Shown one piece after another: positions 1 to 6,853 of a DNA stretch of 13,277 bases; position 1 is the first letter of the stretch, and the number at the start of each line of letters is the position of its first letter. The DNA comes from Alcanivorax sp. UBA4485 (lineage in GTDB: Bacteria; Pseudomonadota; Gammaproteobacteria; Pseudomonadales; Alcanivoracaceae). The stretch covers positions 311 to 13,587 of the forward strand of contig DGNT01000130.1 in assembly GCA_002389055.1 (NCBI GenBank), written 5' to 3'. The position numbers and the translations under genes are program-made. Below the pieces are notes generated by a model that was not told where the DNA came from, ran no database searches, and saw nothing but the letters and a program-made list of their open reading frames with translations.

Positions 1-16
1 TTTTGTGTATGGCGGA

Positions 17-163
17 GAGGGATGACTTGGTGAGAACCCTCCGGTTCGACAAGCCGGCCAAAGGCCGGCGCAGGACGTCGCCGCAACGCGGCGACGCCCC
101 TAAGGGGTGAGCAGGCGCCAGCCTGCGAATCAATCCCTCCCTCTAGGCGCGCCCCAGCGCGCC
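17..163. other. Cluster of tandem short hairpins (intergenic)
   Basis: No credible gene lies in the first 171 bases. The segment is almost wholly made of perfect short inverted repeats: 34-38/43-47 (5 bp), 53-59/63-69 (7 bp, loop AAA), 76-84/88-96 (9 bp, loop AAC), 97-100/104-107 (4 bp, loop TAA), 111-116/121-126 (6 bp) and 146-152/157-163 (7 bp). Bases 17-23 (GAGGGAT) can pair with 133-139 (ATCCCTC), closing the first five hairpins into one multibranched domain. It lies directly downstream of the stop of the minus-strand REC-EAL gene, so it may act in 3'-end formation, but no T-tract follows the nearest hairpin on that strand. It could instead be a mosaic repeat element or a structured RNA. 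The pairing is seen directly; the role is unknown. Confidence 0.6.
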
Positions 164-171
164 CAAACCTC

Positions 172-1368
172 TCAGCCAGCACCCCCACGACCATCCAACC
201 ACGCCCCAATAGCCTCCTTCCCCATAGGCCGCGCAATATAATACCCCTGCACGAAATCACACCCGACCTCACTCAGGAACGCCAGCGCCTCGCCGCTTTC
301 CACCCCTTCGCCGATCACCTTCAGATCCAGCTGGTGGCCCAGGTCCACCGCCGATCGGATAATGGTGCGCGCCTCCCGGGAATGCCCGGCGGCGGCCACG
401 AAGGCCTTGTCCAGCTTGAGCTCGGAGAACGGCAGCCGGGCCAGCTGCACCATGGAGGAATAGCCGACGCCGAAATCGTCGATCGCCAGCTGAAACCCCT
501 TCATCCGCAGCCGGGTGAGCAGATCCAGCGCCAGCACACCGTCTTCCATGGCCGCGGTCTCAGTGAGCTCCAGCGTCAGATGGCGCGGTTCCAGGCCGTG
601 CAGCTGGCACAGGGTCACCAGCTTGTCGACCATATCGAACTGGGTGAGACAACGCGCCGACAGGTTCACCGCCATGCTCCAGTGGTCGGCGGCGGCGCCC
701 CGGGCACGCCGTATTCCAGCCATGGTGGCGCAGGCCTGGATCAGTACCTTGCGGGTCAGTGCTTCGATCAGCCCTTCGCGCTCGGCGAGCAGAATAAAGC
801 GGTCCGGGGGAATCGCGCCCCATTGCGGATGCTGCCAGCGGGCCAGGGCTTCAAAGCCCACTGTCACGGTGTCGTCGCCGCACTGGACCTTGGGCTGGTA
901 CACCAGGCCGATCTGATTGTTCTGGATGGCCTCATCGAGCATCGCCGGGGTGAGCGCCGGCGGCGCGGCGCCGTCGCGGGTGCGTGGCAACGGTGGCGCC
1001 GGCGGCTGCCGCCCCAGCAGAGTGCGTAAATCACGGAACGAGAACGGTTTGACGAGCACCCCGGCCATACTCAGCTGGTGCTGGCTGGCGGCACGGCTGG
1101 CCGCGTCGATCACCCGGCCGCCCAGGCCGCTGGAGATAATCAGGGCCGCGTCGCAGCGGCGATCGGCGAGATGGCGGATCACCTCCATGCCGTCCATCTC
1201 CGGCATTACCAGGTCGAGCAAGATATGCGACGGGTGCCAGTCGTCCAGGGCGTTGAAGAAGTCGTCCGGACGGGTCGTGACCTGACATTGATAGCCCAGG
1301 GTTTCGGCCATGCTGCGCACGGTCTGGCCGATATCCGGGTCGTCATCCAGAACCAGTAGCCGCATCAT
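172..1368 (-). CDS. Response regulator with REC and EAL domains (cyclic-di-GMP phosphodiesterase)
   Basis: This is a 398-aa cytoplasmic two-domain regulator. The REC domain (about residues 2-120) has the acidic pair at D8-D9, phosphoacceptor D52 in ILLDLVMPEMDG, S80 and K107. A Pro-rich linker (about 121-138) leads to an EAL domain (about 140-392). EAL-family residues for metal binding and catalysis all appear present: E173 in the EAL motif, N235, E267, D297-D298 in DDFG, K318, E354, E357 and Q374 in QGY. It is therefore predicted to be an active phosphodiesterase hydrolysing c-di-GMP to pGpG, gated by phosphorylation. The start overlaps the kinase stop in an ATGA, and GAGG lies 7 nt upstream of the ATG inside the kinase gene, so translation is probably coupled. 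No GGDEF domain or membrane segment is present. The family call is secure; the output (biofilm, motility) is inference. Confidence 0.93.
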   Translation of the reverse strand: MMRLLVLDDDPDIGQTVRSMAETLGYQCQVTTRPDDFFNALDDWHPSHILLDLVMPEMDGMEVIRHLADRRCDAALIISSGLGGRVIDAASRAASQHQLSMAGVLVKPFSFRDLRTLLGRQPPAPPLPRTRDGAAPPALTPAMLDEAIQNNQIGLVYQPKVQCGDDTVTVGFEALARWQHPQWGAIPPDRFILLAEREGLIEALTRKVLIQACATMAGIRRARGAAADHWSMAVNLSARCLTQFDMVDKLVTLCQLHGLEPRHLTLELTETAAMEDGVLALDLLTRLRMKGFQLAIDDFGVGYSSMVQLARLPFSELKLDKAFVAAAGHSREARTIIRSAVDLGHQLDLKVIGEGVESGEALAFLSEVGCDFVQGYYIARPMGKEAIGAWLDGRGGAG

Positions 1369-4154
1369 CTCGGCACCTCATCGAGAGCGTTACGCACTTT
1401 ACGGGCCAGCTGCTCCCTGTGGTAAGGCTTCTCCAGCAGATGGACACCCGGATCCAGACGCCCTTGATGGACAATGGCGTTTTCGGTGTAGCCGGAGGTG
1501 TACAGCACCGGCAGGCCGGGGAGCCGCTGCCGCGCCAACCGGGCAAGCTCCGGGCCGTTGGGGCCGCCCGGCATGATCACGTCGGTGAACAGCAGGTCCA
1601 CTTCCTGTTCCTGGAGGACCGCCAGCGCGGCTTCGCCATCCACGGCGCTGATCACCCGGTAGCCAAGCTCCCGCAGTTGGCGGGCGGCTTGATCACGTAC
1701 GGCGCTGTCGTCTTCCACAAGAAGAATGGTTTCCGCCAGGTTGGAGAACCGCACCGGTGAGGCCGGTGGCACCGGACGCTCGTCACCCCGATCCGCCCTG
1801 GGCAGGTACAACTTCACCGTGGTGCCTTCGCCGGGTTCGGAATAAATCTTGATGTGCCCCCGTGATTGCTTGACGAAGCCGTACACCATGCTCAGCCCCA
1901 GGCCGGTGCCCTTGCCCTTGGGTTTGGTGGTGAAGAACGGCTCGAACACCTTTTCCAGGGCCGCCGCCGGAATGCCTTCCCCGGTGTCGGAAACCACCAC
2001 CTGGAGATAATCCCCGGCCACCACCTCGGAATGACGATTGGCGTAGTCCTTGTCGAGGGTGACGTTGGCGGTTTCCAGCACGATGCAGCCGCCGCCGGAC
2101 ACCGCATCGCGGGCGTTGATGCACAGGTTCAGAATCGCCGATTCCAGCTGCCCGGGATCGATGAATGCCGGCCAGGGTGAGTCGCAGGGCACGATGTTGA
2201 AGGCCAGATGTTCGTGAAGGGTAGGGCGCAGCAACGGCGTGAGCCCATGGATCAATTCGTTGACGTCGACGATCTCCGGCGCCAGGGGCTGACGCCGGGC
2301 GAACGCCAGCAGGCGCCGGGTCAGTTCCGCCGCCCGCTCGGCGGCGCCGCGAATCAGGCGCGCCGAGTTGCGCAGTACCGGGGTCTCTTCCAGCTGATCT
2401 TCCAACAGTTCCGAATTACCCAGAATCACGGTGAGCAGATTGTTAAAGTCGTGGGCGACGCCGCCGGTGAGCTGGCCGACCGCTTCCAGCCGCTGCGATT
2501 GCTGCAGCTGTTCTTCAAGCGCCAGATGTTCGGTGATGTCGGTATTAATGGCGAGCACCGCTTTCGCTTCACCGTGATGGCCGTCGACCAGGCTCCAGCG
2601 CGCCTCCGAGACCACGCTATCGCCGTTGGCGTTCTGGCCGTTCAGGCGTCCGGCCCACTGACCGTTTTCCAACAGGGCCCGGGTGGCGGTTTCCAGAAGG
2701 GCCGGGTCTTCCCCCAGCATGTCATCAATGCGGCGCCCCAGTGCCTGATCCCGGCGCCAGCCGTAGATGGCCTCGGCGGCCCGGTTCCAGTAGGTGATCC
2801 GGCGTTCCAGATCGAGCACCAAGATGGCGTCGCGGGAGTTGTCCAACAGGGTCGCCTGACGGGCCAGGTTGGCGAGGAACCGGCGGCGTTCGGTGACGTC
2901 GCTCATGCCGCCCACCATACGCAGGGCATCGCCGTTTTCGTCGCGGATCACATAGCCCCGGTCCGACACATAGGCGATGCTGCCGTCCTTGCACATAAAC
3001 CGATACTCGGCTTCCCATTTTTGTTGCTGGCTATGGATCACCCGTTCGATATCGGTGAGCACCCGCTTTTTGTCGTCGGGGTGGATGCGTGTGGTCCAGG
3101 ACCGGCTGTCGTGTTCCAGGTCATCGGCACTGTAGCCGAACAGAGTCTGCATGCCCTCGCTCCACCACAGCCGGTCGGTGGCGGTGTTCCAGTCCCAGAT
3201 GGCGTCGGCGGTGGCGCGCGCCGCCGCTTCGAAGCGGACCTTTTCTTCGCGCAGGGCGCTGTCCGCGCGGCGCTGCTCGCTGACATCCTGAAACGCGCCG
3301 TCAACACGGATGACCACGCCGGCCTCATCGAACACCGGCTCGCCCAGGGCGCGCACCCAGAACGGTTGTCCGGTGGCGTCCAGAACCTGTAATTCCTCGT
3401 CGTAGGGGACGCCCTCGTTCGCACAGGCCGCGAACAACGCCTGGATCTTCGGTTTCTCTTCCTGTTCGTAGAAGTTCAGGCATTCGTCGAGTGTCAGGCG
3501 CGTGGCGCTGCCCAGGCCATGCAGCGCTAGCAGCTCCGGCGACATGGTGGCTTGCCGGGAAGCGACATCCACGCTCCAGCCGCCCACCCGGGCCAGCCGA
3601 CCGGCAATGCCAGTGAGACGCCGGGCGCGTTCGCTCTCATCAATGGTGTCCTGGAGTTTGAGATTCTGGCGGCGCAATGTCAGGTGCATCATCACCTGGT
3701 CGGCCAACAGAGTGAGATAATTGGTTTGCGCTTCGCTCAGATCCCGAGGCCGGTGATCCATCACGCAAAGCGTACCGAGCACTTCGTTTTCCTCCGACAG
3801 CAGCGGCGTGCCCGCGTAAAAGCGAATGCCGTGGGGGTCGGCGATCACCGGGTTGCCGGCGAAGCGGTCGTCGAGCCGGATATCCGGAATAATCAGCAAG
3901 CCGGTGCCGCGAACGGTGTGGTCACAGAGCGCGATGCCGCGTTCGGTTTCCTGAATATCCAGGCCCACCGAGGCTTTGAACCATTGGCGATGCCGGTCCA
4001 CCAGGGTGATCGTGGAAATAGGGCAATCGCAGAGCACCGCCGCGCGCCGCACAATGTTGTCGTATTCGGGTTCCGGGGCGCTGTCCAGAATGTGGTAGCT
4101 GGCCAGGCTGCGTAGCCGGGCTTGTTCTGCCTCAGACATCCCCTTGTCACGCAT
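1365..4154 (-). CDS. Soluble hybrid histidine kinase (GAF-PAS-PAS-PAS-HisKA-HATPase-REC)
   Basis: This is a 929-aa sensor kinase with no transmembrane segment, so it probably senses a cytoplasmic signal. Order: N-terminal GAF (about 25-165), three PAS-like domains (about 185-295, 310-425, 432-545), HisKA with phosphoacceptor H568 in GGVAHDFNN, an HATPase_c domain with N-box N680, DTGEG at 723-727 and GTGLGLS at 749-755, and a C-terminal REC (about 808-925) with D858, T886 and K909. The frame stays open to 4571, but I start at 4154: a GGGGG stretch sits 6 nt upstream, and the upstream reading frame is basic low-complexity sequence antisense to the divergent lipoprotein. An ATG at 4139 is possible but its AAGGGG is too close. 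The gene ends in an ATGA overlap with the REC-EAL gene, so the two form an operon and probably a signalling pair. No HPt domain is visible in either protein. Confidence 0.93.
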   Translation of the reverse strand: MRDKGMSEAEQARLRSLASYHILDSAPEPEYDNIVRRAAVLCDCPISTITLVDRHRQWFKASVGLDIQETERGIALCDHTVRGTGLLIIPDIRLDDRFAGNPVIADPHGIRFYAGTPLLSEENEVLGTLCVMDHRPRDLSEAQTNYLTLLADQVMMHLTLRRQNLKLQDTIDESERARRLTGIAGRLARVGGWSVDVASRQATMSPELLALHGLGSATRLTLDECLNFYEQEEKPKIQALFAACANEGVPYDEELQVLDATGQPFWVRALGEPVFDEAGVVIRVDGAFQDVSEQRRADSALREEKVRFEAAARATADAIWDWNTATDRLWWSEGMQTLFGYSADDLEHDSRSWTTRIHPDDKKRVLTDIERVIHSQQQKWEAEYRFMCKDGSIAYVSDRGYVIRDENGDALRMVGGMSDVTERRRFLANLARQATLLDNSRDAILVLDLERRITYWNRAAEAIYGWRRDQALGRRIDDMLGEDPALLETATRALLENGQWAGRLNGQNANGDSVVSEARWSLVDGHHGEAKAVLAINTDITEHLALEEQLQQSQRLEAVGQLTGGVAHDFNNLLTVILGNSELLEDQLEETPVLRNSARLIRGAAERAAELTRRLLAFARRQPLAPEIVDVNELIHGLTPLLRPTLHEHLAFNIVPCDSPWPAFIDPGQLESAILNLCINARDAVSGGGCIVLETANVTLDKDYANRHSEVVAGDYLQVVVSDTGEGIPAAALEKVFEPFFTTKPKGKGTGLGLSMVYGFVKQSRGHIKIYSEPGEGTTVKLYLPRADRGDERPVPPASPVRFSNLAETILLVEDDSAVRDQAARQLRELGYRVISAVDGEAALAVLQEQEVDLLFTDVIMPGGPNGPELARLARQRLPGLPVLYTSGYTENAIVHQGRLDPGVHLLEKPYHREQLARKVRNALDEVPR

Positions 4155-4343
4155 CAGGGCCCCCACGCTTTTTTTTGAATATGCCACAGGCGCCGACCCG
4201 GCGCCATCCAACGCTTTTCTCGGCGAGCGGCCGGAAAACTTGAGTGCCGCGGGTCCGTTCACCAATCGTTCACAATAACGCCACAGCCCTTCACGGTAAT
4301 AAATTGTACAAACGTACCAATAATAAAAGAACTGGAAGGTGCT
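4155..4343. promoter_or_regulatory. Divergent intergenic region with tandem CGTTCAC repeats and a GTAC dyad
   Basis: This 189-nt region separates the minus-strand kinase operon from the plus-strand lipoprotein operon and must hold both promoters. It is AT-rich between 4262 and 4335, unlike its surroundings. CGTTCAC occurs twice (4256-4262 and 4267-4273) with an 11-bp period, the arrangement expected of tandem sites on one helix face. A dyad at 4304-4320 reads TTGTAC-AAAC-GTACCAA. A GGCGCC-GACCC-GGCGCC hairpin (4189-4205) falls in the kinase leader. I found no convincing sigma-70 promoter by eye; AATAAT at 4319-4324 resembles a -10 for the lipoprotein operon but has no good -35. Repeats are seen directly; regulator identity is unknown. 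Confidence 0.5.
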
Positions 4344-6821
4344 ATGACCGTGAAAAGCGCGCGTTGGGTGTGGACGTCTTGGCTGGTGTTGCTTTTGGCT
4401 CTTGGCCTTACCGCTTGTGGGGGCGGATCGTCCTCGTCCGATGACCGGCAGGCGAGTAATCCGCCGTCGCCCTCCGAGCCGGAACCGGAGCCGCCCACCG
4501 AGCCCGAACCGGAACCTGAACCGGAGCCCCAGGCCCTGAACCGCTTTCAGTTCGCCAACGGCTGCTACCACCTATACGCCGACGATCGCTACTTAAGTGG
4601 CCTGGACGGGCGCTACGGCTTGACCCTGGACCCGGGCCGGGCGGCGGCGTTTTATATGAAGCCCACGGCACTGGGTTCGTACCTGTTGCTGTCCGATTAC
4701 CGCCGTGATCCGGGCCAGTCCGGCGACAAGGAGCTGCTGGGCATCTCGGACCCGGCCGGCGAGCTGCTCGATGGCGGCGGCCGCCTGGTCGCGGAAGTCA
4801 GCTATCTGGTCGCCGGCCTCGGCGACACCCTGAACCTGGTACTGGATCCGGTGGCGCCCTTGGGGGGTGTTTTGCGGGAACTGGGCGAAAGCCTGGAAGT
4901 GGCCGGCACCCGGCTCGGCGACAATACCCTGCGGCCCACGCTGGGCAAGGTGGACCGGGCCAGCGACCTGGCGGTGTGGAACCTGAACCGCAGTGAAGGC
5001 GAGACGTTCACGGTGGCTTCGGCCGCCACCGGGCTGTTGCTCACCGTCGGCGAGGACGCGCTGACCCTGGCGTCACCGTCGCTGGAAAGCCCGGCGAACC
5101 GCTTCCATCTACTGCCGGCCGAGGGATGCGCCGCCTACCCGGAGGCGGAACTGAACGCCACCGTGGCGGAGGACGGCCCGGCCAATTACCTGCGCGAAGT
5201 GCCCCGTTTCCAGGAGGTGGAAGGGCTGGACGACGATGACGTCTTCGGTTTCGTCGACGCGCACAGCCATATTTCCGCCTATGAGTTCATCGGTGGCCGG
5301 GTGAATTACGGCGACCCCTTCCACCCCTTCGGCGTCGACCACGCCCTGGATGACTGCGCCGTCAACCATGGCCCCCAGGGGCTGACCGGCCTGGTCGAAC
5401 AGGTCACCAGCAGCCCCGGGCCCCACGCCACCGAAGGCTGGCCGGGCTATGAATTCTGGCCACGGCACAACTCGCTGCAGCACCACCAGAGTTACTACCG
5501 CTGGATTGAGCGCGCCCATCTGGCCGGCCTGAAAATTCTGGTGAACCACCTGGTGCACAACCAGGTGCTGTGTCAGATCAACCCGCAGAAGCAGAACGAC
5601 TGCGACACCATGGCGGCGATCGAAATGCAGGCCACCCAGATGCACGCCATGCAGGACTATATCGACGCCCAGCATGGCGGCCCCGGCGAGGGCTGGTTCC
5701 GCATCGTCACCGACCCGGCCCAGGCACGGGCGGTGATCGGAGACGGCAAGATGGCGGTGATTCTGGGCGTGGAGGCGTCCAAGGTGCTCAATTGCGGCGA
5801 ATACCTGGGCGCCCCGGAATGCACCCGCGAGCAGATCGTGGAGCGGCTCGACCGCCTTTACGCCATGGACGTGCGCAGCCTGTTCCCGGTGCACAAATTC
5901 GACAACGCCTTCGGCGGCCACCTGCCGGATCTGTCCTCCGGTATCGGCATCGGCCCGGTGCTCTACGCGGGCAATATTCTGGAAACCGGCCACACCATCG
6001 AGTTCGAAACCTGCGCCCACGACCACGGTGACGACGCACCGCCGGTGTCGTCGCTGCCGGACCCGCTGGCGCCGCTGGGCATCCTCGACCAGCTGCTGTT
6101 CCAGCTCGACTACGTGGGCGACCGCTTTCCAGCCACGCCGGAGCAGCTGGCGGAATACGACCCGCGCCGGGGCACCGATCATCTTTGCAACAGCCGTGGC
6201 CTGTCCGACCTGGGCTTCTTCCTGATCGAAGAACTGATGAAGCGCCGCATGATGATCGAAACCGATCACATCAGCCGCAAGGCGGCGGAACAGATTCTGG
6301 AACTGACCGGTCGGCGCGGCTACCCGGTGATCAACAGCCACGGCTCCTGGGGCGGCACCGAAGCACTGCGCGATCAAGTCGCGTCCCAGGGCGGTGTGGC
6401 GGCGTCGTTCGGCAGCGTGCGCGGCGCCTGGGTGGACGAGCTCACCCGCGACGGTCAGCGCCCCCGCGACGAGGCGCTCAAAGTCGGGCCGTTCGGCGGC
6501 GCCGGTTTCGCCTCGGACGTGAACGGCATCGCGCAGCTGGCGAGCAACCCGGGCACCGAGGACCAGAGCGACCAGCTGTACCCGTTCCAATCCGTGGACG
6601 GCCGCGTGCGCTTCGACGTGCAGCGCACCGGCGACCACGAATTCAGCCTCTATGAAGGCCGGGGCGTGGCCCACTACGGCCTCTACGCGGACCAGATCGC
6701 CGACATGATGGCGAACAGCGACCGCCCCCGGGAGCAGATCGAAGACGCGGTGAACCAGCTGTTCACCTCCGCCGAAGCCTATTTGCGCATGTGGGAAAGA
6801 CTGGAGCAGGCCCCGCGATGA
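4344..6821 (+). CDS. Lipoprotein with membrane-dipeptidase-like (M19-type) metallohydrolase domain
   Basis: This is an 825-aa predicted lipoprotein: signal sequence with lipobox LTAC (Cys25), then a Ser/Asp stretch and a Pro-Glu repeat linker (about 42-62). Residues after Cys25 are Gly, so the inner-membrane Asp+2 retention signal is absent and outer-membrane sorting is likely. Residues about 65-270 form a beta-rich, Cys-containing domain that I cannot assign; a beta-trefoil-like fold is possible. From about 300 the chain looks like a TIM-barrel metallohydrolase: H307 and H309 in VDAHSHIS, E477 in LGVEAS, H642 in ETDHIS, H666 in INSHGS and D725 in ASDVNG. These follow the order of the binuclear zinc ligands of renal/membrane dipeptidase (HxD, E, H, H, D), except that the first motif is HxH. 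At 825 aa it is about twice the usual M19 length. GGAAGG lies just upstream of the ATG. Substrate is unknown; a peptide, lactone or amide are all possible. It shares an operon with the next gene (32-nt gap). Confidence 0.8.
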   Translation: MTVKSARWVWTSWLVLLLALGLTACGGGSSSSDDRQASNPPSPSEPEPEPPTEPEPEPEPEPQALNRFQFANGCYHLYADDRYLSGLDGRYGLTLDPGRAAAFYMKPTALGSYLLLSDYRRDPGQSGDKELLGISDPAGELLDGGGRLVAEVSYLVAGLGDTLNLVLDPVAPLGGVLRELGESLEVAGTRLGDNTLRPTLGKVDRASDLAVWNLNRSEGETFTVASAATGLLLTVGEDALTLASPSLESPANRFHLLPAEGCAAYPEAELNATVAEDGPANYLREVPRFQEVEGLDDDDVFGFVDAHSHISAYEFIGGRVNYGDPFHPFGVDHALDDCAVNHGPQGLTGLVEQVTSSPGPHATEGWPGYEFWPRHNSLQHHQSYYRWIERAHLAGLKILVNHLVHNQVLCQINPQKQNDCDTMAAIEMQATQMHAMQDYIDAQHGGPGEGWFRIVTDPAQARAVIGDGKMAVILGVEASKVLNCGEYLGAPECTREQIVERLDRLYAMDVRSLFPVHKFDNAFGGHLPDLSSGIGIGPVLYAGNILETGHTIEFETCAHDHGDDAPPVSSLPDPLAPLGILDQLLFQLDYVGDRFPATPEQLAEYDPRRGTDHLCNSRGLSDLGFFLIEELMKRRMMIETDHISRKAAEQILELTGRRGYPVINSHGSWGGTEALRDQVASQGGVAASFGSVRGAWVDELTRDGQRPRDEALKVGPFGGAGFASDVNGIAQLASNPGTEDQSDQLYPFQSVDGRVRFDVQRTGDHEFSLYEGRGVAHYGLYADQIADMMANSDRPREQIEDAVNQLFTSAEAYLRMWERLEQAPR

Positions 6822-6853
6822 ACGGGGCGGCCAACATCAACAGGGGAACGACC

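Noticed and set aside
8..52. A tRNA-Ser gene on the minus strand ending at the window's left side
   Set aside because: Only the acceptor end matches; the T-arm stem and GTTCRA loop are missing at the required place, so no tRNA can fold.
9..110. Plus-strand ORF of 33 codons through the hairpin cluster
   Set aside because: It has no ribosome binding site, reads through all the inverted repeats and gives a low-complexity basic peptide; the hairpins explain the sequence better.
2208..3392. Plus-strand ORF of 394 codons opposite the kinase
   Set aside because: The PAS and HisKA domains on the minus strand account for the region; the antisense frame lacks a ribosome binding site and any domain.
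4155..4571. N-terminal extension of the hybrid kinase to an ATG at 4571
   Set aside because: The extension is basic and low in complexity, overlaps the divergent lipoprotein gene and its promoter region antisense, and the start at 4154 has a Shine-Dalgarno sequence followed by a normal GAF domain.
5109..6674. Long minus-strand ORF of 521 codons opposite the hydrolase gene
   Set aside because: It is a shadow frame of high-GC coding DNA: the plus-strand protein has a lipobox, metal motifs and a ribosome binding site, while the antisense frame has no recognisable domain.
6818..6853. Translational start of the cytochrome lipoprotein at 6818 overlapping the previous stop (ATGA)
   Set aside because: It is in frame, but its Shine-Dalgarno is poorly spaced and it would put 12 polar residues before the signal peptide; 6854 has AGGGGA at good spacing.
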